DNA from: Desulfovibrio sp.
GTDB lineage: Bacteria; Desulfobacterota; Desulfovibrionia; Desulfovibrionales; Desulfovibrionaceae
Reading direction: 5' to 3'
Assembly: GCA_022837365.1 (NCBI GenBank)
Contig: JALHHV010000152.1
Span: 1 to 8,444 of the forward strand
DNA length: 8,444 nt
In this document: piece by piece, positions 1 through 8,265 of the stretch
Layout: each line of letters opens with the position of its first letter
How positions within the stretch are numbered: the first letter of the stretch is position 1
Made by a program: the position numbers and the translations under genes
Notes under the pieces: model-generated
What the model was told of the DNA's origin: nothing
Database searches by the model: none
Seen by the model: only the letters and a program-made list of their open reading frames with translations

Positions 1-2
1 GC

Positions 3-3000
3 CTACCCGATCCAGTCGTCGTCTTCCTCGATGGGGGCAAAGCCCCGGCGCATGGTGTTTTCGGTCACGCAGCGCGGGTCCATGAACTGCAACAGGTAGT
101 CGGGGCTGCCGGTCTTGGAGCCCACGCCGGACATCTTGAACCCGCCGAAGGGCTGGCGTTCCACCATGGCCCCGGTGGAGCCGCGGTTCAGGTACAGGTT
201 GCCCACGCGGAATTCGCGCCGCGCCTTGGCCAGGTTTTCGGGGCTGCGCGAGAACACGCCGCCGGTCAGGGCGAAGCGGGTGCCGTTGGCGATGCCGAGC
301 GCCTCGTCGAAGCTGCCCGCGCGCATCACGGCCAGCACCGGGCCGAAGATTTCCTCCTGCGCGATGCGGTGGTGCGGCTTGATGCCCTCCACGATGGTCA
401 GCGGCACGTAGCAGCCCTCTGCCGGGATGTCGGTGCGCTTCACCAGCACCTTGCCTTCCTGTTCGGCGATCTTCACGTATTCCATGATGTTCTTTTGCAG
501 CGACGCGTCGGCCACCGGCCCCATGTAGTTGGCCGGGTCTTCCGAGGGGCCGATCTTGATGGCCTGCGCCGCCTTGACCAGCCGTTCCACGAAGCGGTCG
601 TAGATGGGGTCGAGCACGATGACCCGCGAGCAGGCCGAGCACTTCTGGCCCTGGAAGCCGAACGCGGAATACAGCACCTGCAACACGGCCTCGTCGAGGT
701 CGGCGTCGTCGTCGATGATGATGGCGTTCTTGCCGCCCATTTCGGCGATGACCCGCTTGCACTGCACCTGGCCGGGCTGCACTTTCGCGGCCTTTTCCTG
801 GATGCGCAGCCCCACTTCCATGGAGCCGGTGAAGCAGATCATGCTCACCTGCGGGTGTTCCACCAGATAGTCGCCCATGACCGAGCTGCGGCCCGGCACG
901 TAGTTGAACACGCCCTCGGGCAGGCCCGCCTCGCGGAAGATTTCCGTGAGGTTGTACCCGATGCGCGAGGCGATGGACGACGGCTTGAAGATCACCGGGT
1001 TGCCGGTGACGATGGCGGCGGCGGCCATGCCGATGGCGATGGCGAAGGGGAAGTTCCACGGCGCGATGACCGCGGCGATGCCCTTGGGCTGGTAGAACAG
1101 GTGGTTCAGTTCGCCGGGGGCGCGGCCCATGCGGCGCGGCGCGCCAAGGCGCAGCATTTCGCGGGCGTAGTAGTCCAGGAAGTCGATGCCCTCGCCCACG
1201 TCATGGAAGGCCTGGTCCCACTGCTTGCCCACTTCCAGCACCTGCCAGGCGGACAGCTCGAACATGCGGCGGCGGGCGATGTCCGCCGCGCGGCGCAGGT
1301 ACATGGCCCGGTCGGCCGGGGAGGTGTCGCGCCAGGCCGGGAAGGCCTTTTCGGCGGCCTCGATGGCGGCGTCCACCTCCGGCTTGCCGCCCTGGCAGAC
1401 CTTGGCGATGACCTCGGCCGGGCTCGCCGGGTTGGTGGAGGCGATGGTGTCGTCGGTGGTCACGTCCCTGCCGCCGATGAACAGCGGAATCACGCCGCCC
1501 GCCTTGCCGCGCACTTCCGCGATGGCCTTCACGAAGCCCTCGCGGTTGGCGGGTATGGTCAGGTCCAGCATGCTTTCGTTGACGAACGGGGGCAGGCCGT
1601 CGGGGCTGGCCTGCATGGGGCGCGGCGGCGGGGTGGCGGCCAGTTCGCGCTCCAGGGTGGCCTGGGGGTTTTCCAGCAGCCGTTCCAGTTCCGCGCCGTC
1701 CACGAAGCTCTGGCGCAGGAAGGATTCGTTGGCGGTGTTTTCCAGCAGGCGGCGCACCAGGTAGGCCATGCCGGGGATCAGTTCGCCGTAGGGGCAGTAC
1801 AGGCGCACGCGCCCGGCCACGTTCTTCAGCCCCTTCCGCACCGGCTCGGCCATGCCGTACAGCACCTGGAACTCGTAGCGGTGGGCGGGCACGTTGAGCG
1901 CGCGGGCCGTTTCCATCACCGTGGCGATGGTGCGCACGTTGTGCGAGGCGCAGGCGAAGTAGACGAGGTCGTTGTTTTCAAGGATGCGGCGGGCCAGCTT
2001 TTCGTAGCAGATGTCCGATTCCGGCTTGCGGGTCCACACGGGAATCTCCCAGCCGTTCTGCTTGGCCATCACCGTTTCGTAGTCCCAGTACGCGCCCTTC
2101 ACCAGGCGGATGCCGAAGGGCAGCTTTTCGGCGCGGCCCCAGGCCAGCAGGTCGTCCAGGTCGTGTTCGGTGCAGCGCAGGTAGGCCTGCAAGACGATGG
2201 ACAGGTGCGGATGGTCGCGGAATTCGGGCATGGTGCGCAGCCGCTTGAACAGTTCCAGCGTCATTTCGCGGTACTTCAGCTGCTCCATGTCGATGCACAG
2301 GAAGCCCCCCATCTCCACGATCTTGCGGTAGATGGGCACCAGGCGCGACAGGATGCCCTGCACGGAGCCTTCCACGTCGCCGGGCTTGGCCTGCGAGTAG
2401 AGGGCCGAGGGCTTGATGGACACGTTCACCTTGGGGGTGTGGCCCCAGTCCTGGGCGGCGTCGGGCCCGGCGGTGGCCCCCGTGGAATCGGCCAGCGGGG
2501 CCCACTTGGCGTGCTCCTTGGCGATGGCGTCCAGCACTTCAAGGTAGCCGTCGCGGTAGGCGTCGGCCTCTTCCTCGCTCACCGTGGCCTCGCCCAGCAG
2601 GTCCACGGTGAAGGCAAAGCCTTCCTTGCGCAGCTTGGCCAGGCCCTTGATGGCTTCCTTGGTGTTTTCGCCGATGATGAAGGTGCGGGCCATGCCCTCG
2701 ATGTTGGACCGGATGAACTTGCCCATGAGCATGCCGGTGAACGCTCCGCCGAAACCGGCGGCGCCCGCGCCCCATTTCAGCACGGGGGGCACGTCCGCTC
2801 CGTCGGCCGAGAAATATTCGCGGATGTGGCGGGTGAGCGCCTCGGAAGTGTTCAGGTAGGGCAGGACGTCCACGAAGCGGAACAACTGGACCTTGAAGCC
2901 CTCGTTCTGCATGGCCCAATCCATGACCTTGCCGGTCCAGAAGCCCTTGTTGAAGATGGACGGGGCCTCGCCGCTGATGCTCTTGAAGAATTCCTTGCCG

Positions 3001-3035
3001 CGCTCGACGATGCGCGCATCAAGATGCTGTTCCAT
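3..3035 (-). CDS. putA: Bifunctional proline dehydrogenase / L-glutamate gamma-semialdehyde dehydrogenase (PutA, short form)
   Basis: Oxidises proline to glutamate in two steps: FAD-dependent proline dehydrogenase feeds electrons to the quinone pool, then the NAD-dependent aldehyde dehydrogenase oxidises the semialdehyde. Complete, 1010 residues. The N-terminal half carries PRODH motifs: SIKPSALYSQ, RLVKGAYWDYE (Lys313), FACASHNVRT, and YLVRRLLEN, whose Arg428-Arg429 match the proline-carboxylate-binding pair of the family. The C-terminal half is an aldehyde dehydrogenase: PWNFPF (Asn661), FKPSS (Lys684), AEMGGKN (Glu765), GQKCSACSR (catalytic Cys799) and EEIFGPV. There is no ribbon-helix-helix DNA-binding domain at the N terminus and no long C-terminal extension, so the protein is about 300 residues shorter than E. 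coli PutA and should be an enzyme only, not a repressor. The ATG at 3035 has a strong Shine-Dalgarno (AGGAGGA, 3047-3041) five bases upstream. It probably associates peripherally with the inner membrane. Function is very secure; no proline transporter is in view. Confidence 0.97.
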   Translation of the reverse strand: MEQHLDARIVERGKEFFKSISGEAPSIFNKGFWTGKVMDWAMQNEGFKVQLFRFVDVLPYLNTSEALTRHIREYFSADGADVPPVLKWGAGAAGFGGAFTGMLMGKFIRSNIEGMARTFIIGENTKEAIKGLAKLRKEGFAFTVDLLGEATVSEEEADAYRDGYLEVLDAIAKEHAKWAPLADSTGATAGPDAAQDWGHTPKVNVSIKPSALYSQAKPGDVEGSVQGILSRLVPIYRKIVEMGGFLCIDMEQLKYREMTLELFKRLRTMPEFRDHPHLSIVLQAYLRCTEHDLDDLLAWGRAEKLPFGIRLVKGAYWDYETVMAKQNGWEIPVWTRKPESDICYEKLARRILENNDLVYFACASHNVRTIATVMETARALNVPAHRYEFQVLYGMAEPVRKGLKNVAGRVRLYCPYGELIPGMAYLVRRLLENTANESFLRQSFVDGAELERLLENPQATLERELAATPPPRPMQASPDGLPPFVNESMLDLTIPANREGFVKAIAEVRGKAGGVIPLFIGGRDVTTDDTIASTNPASPAEVIAKVCQGGKPEVDAAIEAAEKAFPAWRDTSPADRAMYLRRAADIARRRMFELSAWQVLEVGKQWDQAFHDVGEGIDFLDYYAREMLRLGAPRRMGRAPGELNHLFYQPKGIAAVIAPWNFPFAIAIGMAAAAIVTGNPVIFKPSSIASRIGYNLTEIFREAGLPEGVFNYVPGRSSVMGDYLVEHPQVSMICFTGSMEVGLRIQEKAAKVQPGQVQCKRVIAEMGGKNAIIIDDDADLDEAVLQVLYSAFGFQGQKCSACSRVIVLDPIYDRFVERLVKAAQAIKIGPSEDPANYMGPVADASLQKNIMEYVKIAEQEGKVLVKRTDIPAEGCYVPLTIVEGIKPHHRIAQEEIFGPVLAVMRAGSFDEALGIANGTRFALTGGVFSRSPENLAKARREFRVGNLYLNRGSTGAMVERQPFGGFKMSGVGSKTGSPDYLLQFMDPRCVTENTMRRGFAPIEEDDDWIG

Positions 3036-3320
3036 GCGGTTCCTCCTGGGCGTCGCTCGGGTGTGGTCCCGGCGGATGTGGTGTGGCGGGTCGTGCGGTG
3101 TGGTGGAAAAGGCTCCTGCTGTGTCGCGCGGCGGCGGTGCGGGCGGACCCCGGAGATCAGGGAAGGGCCTGTGCCGCCGTGAGGCATGATTTTTCGATAT
3201 TCGGAACGGTTGTAGGCGCTGGAATGCCAGAAATCAACCCCGTGCGGGCCGGAGAGGGGCGGTCGGTCCCGCGCCAAGACGGGCCGCGGACTGGCGGGCG
3301 GCGGGATGGAGAAAACGGCG
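3036..3320. other. Intergenic leader region upstream of putA
   Basis: No coding region is supported here on either strand; the open frames that cross it are extensions of antisense shadows. It holds the putA Shine-Dalgarno next to the gene, a GC-rich stretch at about 3050-3180, and a short AT-richer island at about 3186-3237 where the only reasonable promoter candidate lies. I looked for a sigma-54 element facing putA and found only a GG/GC pair with the wrong spacing (nine bases instead of ten). Confidence 0.6.
3209..3237 (-). promoter_or_regulatory. Candidate sigma-70-type promoter for putA
   Basis: Read on the minus strand, TTGATT (3237-3232) and TACAAC (3214-3209) are separated by exactly 17 bases. 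Each hexamer matches four of six consensus positions. It sits in the one AT-richer patch of an otherwise GC-rich gap and would give a leader of about 165 bases before the putA start codon. This is pattern matching only; a second start site could exist closer to the gene. Confidence 0.3.
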
Positions 3321-3354
3321 AGGGCCGCCGGCACCTCGTGGTGCCGGCGGCCCT
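3321..3354 (-). terminator. Hairpin terminator after zraP
   Basis: A perfect 15-bp GC-rich stem (arms 3321-3335 and 3340-3354) closes on a four-base loop. It begins about 30 bases past the zraP stop codon. On the minus strand the stem is followed, after about six bases, by a short run of four T (GTTTTC), so the U-tract is weak and offset. It most likely ends the zraP transcript and insulates putA from it. It may also serve as an mRNA 3' end-stabilising stem. Confidence 0.72.
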
Positions 3355-3385
3355 GTGTTTCGATCATGCGGCCGTTGGATTCAGG

Positions 3386-3925
3386 CTACTGGTTGGCCTG
3401 CGGGACCTGGCCGTCATGCATGGGGCCGTGGCCGTAGCCCATGCCCTGGCCGCCCATCATGCCGCCCATTCCACCATGACCCATGCCGTGGCCGCCCATC
3501 ATGCCGCCGCCCATGCCCCTGTGGCCCATGCGGCCGTAACCGGGGTTCACGCCCACTTCCTTTTCCAGGCGGGTGTCGAGGGCGGTGTATTCGTTGCGGA
3601 TCTGGGTGCGCAGGTCGGCCAGTTCGTTCGTCAGCTTGGAAATGGCTTCAGGCTTGGTGTTGGGGTTCACCGACAGAGCGCGCAGTTCGGTGTTCTTGGC
3701 CCAGGCCTTGTCCTTCAGCGGCTGGATGCGGGCGTCCGCTTCCTTGTAGATGGCGTCGAACCTGGCCTGCTTTTCCGGGGTCAGGGAGTTGTACACCGCG
3801 CCGGTGGCGCAGCCGCCGCCCATGCCCATGCCGCCCATGCGGGCGAAGGCGCTGTCGGTGATGCCGGTAAAGGCGAGCAGGCCCGCGAGGGCGACGGTGC
3901 CGAGGACGAGATGCTTGGTCTTCAT
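3386..3925 (-). CDS. zraP: ZraP-like periplasmic metal-binding chaperone
   Basis: Small exported protein of the ZraP/CpxP heavy-metal-resistance family, 179 residues. Residues 1-28 form a Sec signal peptide (Lys-rich start, hydrophobic core, cleavage after DSAFA). The core, about residues 45-125, is helical and charged and opens with SLTPEKQARFDAIY, the family's LTxEQ-type motif. A single cysteine, Cys39, lies just before the core. The tail from residue 130 to 170 is a Met/His/Gly-rich low-complexity segment with ten Met and five His, fitting binding of soft or borderline metals (Cu, Zn, Ni). The ATG at 3925 is supported by AGGAG (3938-3934) eight bases upstream and by the clean signal peptide. 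In the enteric paradigm ZraP is a zinc-binding chaperone that represses its own sensor kinase; the divergent zraSR operon next door supports the same circuit here. Which metal is sensed cannot be told from the sequence. Confidence 0.88.
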   Translation of the reverse strand: MKTKHLVLGTVALAGLLAFTGITDSAFARMGGMGMGGGCATGAVYNSLTPEKQARFDAIYKEADARIQPLKDKAWAKNTELRALSVNPNTKPEAISKLTNELADLRTQIRNEYTALDTRLEKEVGVNPGYGRMGHRGMGGGMMGGHGMGHGGMGGMMGGQGMGYGHGPMHDGQVPQANQ

Positions 3926-3970
3926 GATGTGTGCTCCTGTATGGTTGGTTGATTCGTTGCCGCCCCGCCC

Positions 3971-4117
3971 AGGGGCTGTTTCTAAATGGTCTTTTCGTCC
4001 GTTGGCTGCGTCAAACTTCGCCTTCCATTTCGGTCAAATACGATAAGAGTATGCTCCCTCATGGCAGGCTCGTTTTCCTTGCCAACGAACGAAAATCCTC
4101 ATTTGGAAACAGCCCCT
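3971..4117 (+). repeat. 147-bp palindromic MITE-like repeat, copy A
   Basis: The ends are inverted repeats of about 36 bases: AGGGGCTGTTTC opens the element and GGAAACAGCCCCT closes it, and the match continues inward through TTTTCGTCCGTTGGC (3992-4006) against GCCAACGAACGAAAA (4081-4095). A second inner pair (4013-4028 with 4061-4076) and a small central stem (ATAC 4038-4041 with GTAT 4049-4052) make almost the whole element foldable into one long hairpin. A second copy lies inverted at 8120-8265 with about 15 mismatches and one gap by hand alignment (about 89% identity), including a 43-base identical run (4045-4087 here). It has no transposase and no clear target duplication. It resembles a miniature inverted-repeat element mobilised in trans; the parent family is unknown. 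Confidence 0.85.
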
Positions 4118-4200
4118 GGCGTCTTCGCTGCATCCGCGATGGATGGCGCGGCCGTGTACTGTGGTGCGGGGCTGGTGCGCTTGTTGCTTGCCCGGGTATG

Positions 4201-4216
4201 AGCAACCGGCGTGCCA
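4201..4216 (-). promoter_or_regulatory. Sigma-54 (RpoN) promoter for zraP
   Basis: On the minus strand the sequence is TGGCAC-GCCGG-TTGCT, almost the textbook -24/-12 element, with the invariant GG and GC separated by the required ten bases. It points toward zraP and predicts a start near 4190, giving a leader of about 265 bases that includes the whole of repeat copy A. The neighbouring gene zraR encodes a sigma-54 activator with an intact GAFTGA motif, which is the expected partner. Confidence 0.8.
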
Positions 4217-4239
4217 AGATGCGGCGCATTCGCATAACA

Positions 4240-4255
4240 ATGTGTAACTACACAT
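4240..4255. promoter_or_regulatory. Perfect palindrome, possible regulator site
   Basis: ATGTGTA-AC-TACACAT has perfect 7-bp arms. It lies at about -50 to -65 from the predicted zraP start. It could be a ZraR site or the site of another dimeric regulator. The position is closer to the promoter than usual for a sigma-54 activator, so the assignment is uncertain. Confidence 0.4.
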
Positions 4256-4296
4256 GAAAAAATCCTGCGATACGCCCGGAAAGACTCCCGGCCGCC

Positions 4297-4313
4297 TGCA
4301 CGAAACGCGTGCA
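4297..4313. promoter_or_regulatory. Inverted repeat TGCACG-N5-CGTGCA
   Basis: Perfect 6-bp arms around AAACG, about -107 to -123 from the predicted zraP start, a normal distance for a sigma-54 enhancer site. Candidate ZraR-binding site; no motif from a characterised orthologue could be compared here. Confidence 0.4.
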
Positions 4314-4316
4314 CAT

Positions 4317-4331
4317 GTATAAAAACTATAC
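4317..4331. promoter_or_regulatory. Inverted repeat GTATA-N5-TATAC
   Basis: Five-base arms around AAAAC, at about -127 to -141 from the predicted zraP start. The AT-rich centre between symmetric half-sites is typical of Fis-type helix-turn-helix operators such as those of NtrC-family regulators. It is adjacent to the previous inverted repeat, so the two could bind cooperating ZraR dimers. Confidence 0.42.
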
Positions 4332-4352
4332 GCCACCCCGTGGAAGGCGTAT
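4328..4352. promoter_or_regulatory. Inverted repeat ATACGCC-N11-GGCGTAT
   Basis: Perfect 7-bp arms separated by 11 bases, partly overlapping the GTATA inverted repeat. The same heptamer ATACGCC also occurs at 4270-4276, so it appears three times within 83 bases of the control region. It could be an operator or an mRNA stem in the zraSR leader; the sequence does not decide. Confidence 0.35.
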
Positions 4353-4414
4353 GAAAATCGAACAGGTGTCGCGGCCTCGACCAGCCCCGCTCCGGCGGGC
4401 GCCGCCACGCCGCA

Positions 4415-4438
4415 AGGAACATCCCAGAGGAACATCCC
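4415..4438 (+). promoter_or_regulatory. Duplicated Shine-Dalgarno block before zraS
   Basis: The 11-mer AGGAACATCCC occurs twice (4415-4425 and 4428-4438) with two bases between, and the second copy abuts the zraS ATG. Each copy contains an AGGA core. The downstream AGAGGA (4426-4431) is at a usable distance from the ATG at 4439 and supports that start. The duplication could offer a standby ribosome site or simply be a slippage product. Confidence 0.6.
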
Positions 4439-6618
4439 ATGCCTACCGGCAACGCGGCCAACGCGCCGCATGCGACATATGAAGGTTCCGGCCAGTCCGG
4501 CCAGTCCGGCCAGTCCGGCCAGTCCGGCCGGGGCGGGACCGGTGGCGGCGGCAGCGGCGGCGTGAACGGGCGGCTGCCCTCGCCGTGGCTGATCATCGGG
4601 GCCACGGCGGCCCTGGCCCTGGTGCTGGCCGTGCTCACCGTGCTCAACCACGACGGCGAGCAGGAATCCATGCGGCGCATCCTTTCGGAAAAGGGGGCCT
4701 CGCTGATCCGGGCCTTCGAGGCCGGTGCGCGCACCGGCCTGCGCGGCCGCGCAGGGGGCGAACTGCGGTTGCAGGTCCTGCTGGAGGAAATGGCCGACCA
4801 GCCGGACATCCATTTCATCGCCGTCACCGACAGGCAGGGCGTGGTGCTGGCCCACAGCGACCCGCAATGGATCGGCCGCCCCCTGGCCGATCCGGCCACC
4901 ATGGAGGCCCTGGCCGTGCCCCCGGCCCCTTCGCCGGGCAATGGCGGAACCGGCCAGCAGGCCCGCGACGAGGTGGGCTGGCGGCTCATGGAGGCGGGCG
5001 GCCAACGCGCCTTTCTGGTGTACCGCACCTTCATTCCGCTGCGGCCCACCGCGCGGCATATGGGCATGGGCGGGCACATGATGGGCCACGGCATGCGCGC
5101 GCCAGAGCACGGCATGGGCGGCATGCCCGGCTGGCTGCGCCGCGAGATGGAGGCGGACACGCAGGCCGGGCGCGACGTTCCGCCGCCGGTGATCGTCGTG
5201 GCGCTGGACACGGGCCCCTTTGACGCGGCCCGCGCGGCGGACCGCCAGCACACCCTGATCATGCTGTCCATTCTGGCCCTGCTGGGCGGGGCCGGGGCGC
5301 TTTCGCTGCTGTGGTCGCGCCATGCCCGCGCCTCGCGCAGGCTGGTGCGGCAGGCCCAGTCCTTCGCCCTGCACGTGGTCACCAGTCTGCCCGATGGGCT
5401 GGTGGTGCTGGACGGCGCGGGCCGCGTGGCCACCTGCAACGCGGCGGCGCGCGACCTGCTGCGCCTGGGCGACGGGGCGCCCGCCGGGGCCTTGCCGGAT
5501 GCGGTGCTGCCCGTCCCGCTGGCCGGACTGGCCGCCCGGCTGACCGGCGGAACGCACCGCGGCGGGGACGCCCGCCCCGGCGTGCCTCCCGACGTCGCCC
5601 CCGGCCTTGGGGCGGAGGTGACCATGGACTGTCCCGTGGCGGGCGGCCCGCCCGTGCCCATGAGCGTGCGCGGGGTGCGCATCGCCGCCGGGGACAGGGA
5701 CGAGGCCGGGGCCATCCTGATCCTGCGCGACCTGCGCGAGGTGCGCCGCCTTCAGGACGAGGTGCGCCGCCGCGAAAAGCTGGCCGCCATCGGCAGCCTG
5801 GCCGCCGGGGTGGCCCACGAGCTGCGCAATCCGCTCAGTTCCATCAAGGGGTACGCCACCTATTTCGGCAGCCGCTTCGCCGAGGGCAGCGAGGACCGCG
5901 AGGCGGCGCGGGTCATGGTGCAGGAGGTGGAACGGCTGAACCGGGTCATTTCCGACCTCATCGGGCTGGCCCGGCCGTCAGACATCGCCCCCCGCCCGGT
6001 GGACGCCGGGTTCCTGGTGCGCCACGTGCTGCGGCTGGTGCGCCAGGACGCCGCCCACCGGGGCGTGACCGTGCGCGTGGAGCCGGAGGAGGGCCAGGAC
6101 GCCGCCGGGCCGGAAGGTTCCGTGCCCCGCGACCCGACGCATGACGGCGCGTCGTACGGCCTGCAAGAGCAGCCCGTGCCCCGCGCCTTGCTGGACCCGG
6201 ACCGCTTCTCGCAGGCGCTGCTCAACGTGTTCCTGAACGCGCTGGAGGCCATGCCGAACGGCGGCGAGCTTTCCGTGCGCCTGGCCGCCGCGCCGGGCGA
6301 CCGCATCGCGGTCTCGGTGCGCGACACGGGCGGGGGCATCGCGCCGGAACACCTGGCCACCATCTTCGACCCATACTTCACCACCAAGAGCCAGGGCACG
6401 GGCCTGGGCCTCGCCATCGTACACAAGATCGTGGAGGCTCACGGCGGCGAGGTGTCGCTGCGCTCCGTCCCCGGCCAGGGCACGGAGGTCACCTTCCTGC
6501 TGCCCGCCGAACCGGAGGCGGCGCGGGACGAGACACCGGACGGCGCGCGGCCCGGCGCGGATGACGCCGCCCCGGCCCCATCCGGCCTGCCCGGCCTGCC
6601 CGCAAAGGACGACGAGAT

Positions 6619-6622
<4 letters not shown>
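4439..6622 (+). CDS. zraS: ZraS-like membrane sensor histidine kinase
   Basis: Sensor kinase of the NtrB/ZraS type, 727 residues, considerably longer than enteric ZraS (about 460). Residues 1-45 are a low-complexity Gly/Ser/Gln leader. Membrane segments lie at about 50-69 and 272-292 and bound a periplasmic sensor of about 200 residues. That sensor has a PAS/Cache-like FIAVTDRQGVVLAHSD stretch and then a Met/His-rich loop (residues 207-231: seven Met, four His). A cytosolic PAS-like region follows (about 308-430), then HisKA with VAHELRNPLSS (phospho-acceptor His460), then HATPase_c with Asn600 in the N box, DTGGGI (Asp629) and TGLGLAI. A linker of about 40 residues (roughly 545-583) separates HisKA from HATPase, and a Pro/Ala-rich tail ends the protein. 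The stop overlaps the zraR start as ATGA, so the two are coupled. The likely signal is periplasmic metal or envelope stress; the ligand is inferred from context. The ATG is supported by the block at 4426-4431. Confidence 0.9.
4490..4525 (+). repeat. Four perfect tandem copies of a 9-bp unit in zraS
   Basis: GGCCAGTCC is repeated four times without mismatch and encodes a (Gly-Gln-Ser)-type repeat in the cytoplasmic leader of ZraS, ahead of the first membrane segment. The unit is a multiple of three, so copy-number changes would lengthen or shorten the leader without breaking the frame. Confidence 0.9.
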
Positions 6623-8058
<1,436 letters not shown>

Positions 8059-8070
8059 GCGTCCGGAACG

Positions 8071-8087
8071 CGGCACCGTGGGTGCCG
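8071..8087 (+). terminator. Short stem-loop after zraR, possible weak terminator
   Basis: CGGCACC-GTG-GGTGCCG forms a perfect 7-bp GC stem with a three-base loop 13 bases after the zraR stop. No T-run follows, so it does not look like a full intrinsic terminator. The hairpin-forming repeat copy B, 33 bases further on, may be the effective transcript end or mRNA stabiliser. Confidence 0.35.
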
Positions 8088-8119
8088 GTCAGAGGCGGGT
8101 GGGGCTGTGGATGTCCTTC

Positions 8120-8265
8120 AGGGGCTGTTCCCAAATTAGGGTTTTCGTCCGTTGGCAAGGAAAACGAGCCTGCCATGAGGGAGCATACTCTTCTCGTATT
8201 CGACCGATATGGCAGGCGAAGTTTGACGACGCCAACGGGCGAAAGGACAATTTGGGACAGCCCCT
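8120..8265 (-). repeat. 146-bp palindromic MITE-like repeat, copy B (inverted relative to copy A)
   Basis: The reverse complement of this segment aligns end to end with 3971-4117, with about 15 differences and one single-base gap. Both ends carry the same terminal inverted repeat (AGGGGCTGTTCCCAAATT at the left, AATTTGGGACAGCCCCT at the right). The inner arms are better paired than in copy A (GCCTGCCAT against ATGGCAGGC), so this copy may be nearer the ancestral form. No target-site duplication is evident in the flanks. It closes the gap between zraR and the next gene. Confidence 0.85.

Larger units (their letters stand above)
3926..4438. other. Divergent zraP / zraS control region interrupted by a 147-bp repeat
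   Basis: No protein gene is supported. Going from zraP to zraS, the region contains the zraP Shine-Dalgarno, repeat copy A (3971-4117), a short spacer, a sigma-54 promoter directed at zraP (4216-4201), an AT-richer block with four small inverted repeats (4240-4352), a GC-rich stretch with nothing I recognise (4353-4414), and the duplicated ribosome-binding block before zraS. No convincing promoter reading toward zraS was found. TATAAA at 4318-4323 could be a -10 box but has no matching -35. Confidence 0.7.

Noticed and set aside
369..3182. A 937-codon plus-strand open frame covering nearly all of putA
   Set aside because: It is antisense to a gene with complete family motifs. Its translation is His/Val/Gly/Ala-rich low-complexity sequence with no recognisable domain, as expected from a GC-rich codon shadow.
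3214..3231. Sigma-54-like TGGC/GC pair upstream of putA on the minus strand
   Set aside because: The GG and GC are separated by nine bases rather than the strictly required ten.
3971..4117. Target-site duplication around repeat copy A or B
   Set aside because: Flanks (CGCCC / GGCGT for A, CCTTC / ACAGT for B) show no matching direct repeat of two bases or more.
4173..4188. Plus-strand sigma-54-like element TGGTGC-N5-TTGCT that might drive zraSR
   Set aside because: The GG-N10-GC spacing is right, but the -24 box has two mismatches. It would fire face to face with the better zraP promoter at 4216-4201, and the candidate activator sites would lie downstream of its start. Kept only as a remote possibility.
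3931..4257. Small open frame through repeat copy A encoding a peptide shared with copy B
   Set aside because: The peptide similarity follows from DNA similarity of the repeats. Most differences between copies alter the amino acid and no ribosome-binding site precedes it.
4034..5818. Long minus-strand open frames across the control region and zraS (594 and 538 codons)
   Set aside because: Compositionally biased antisense translations (Pro/Ala/Arg or His/Gln/Gly rich) opposite a clear kinase gene. Their repeats simply mirror the 9-bp tandem unit.
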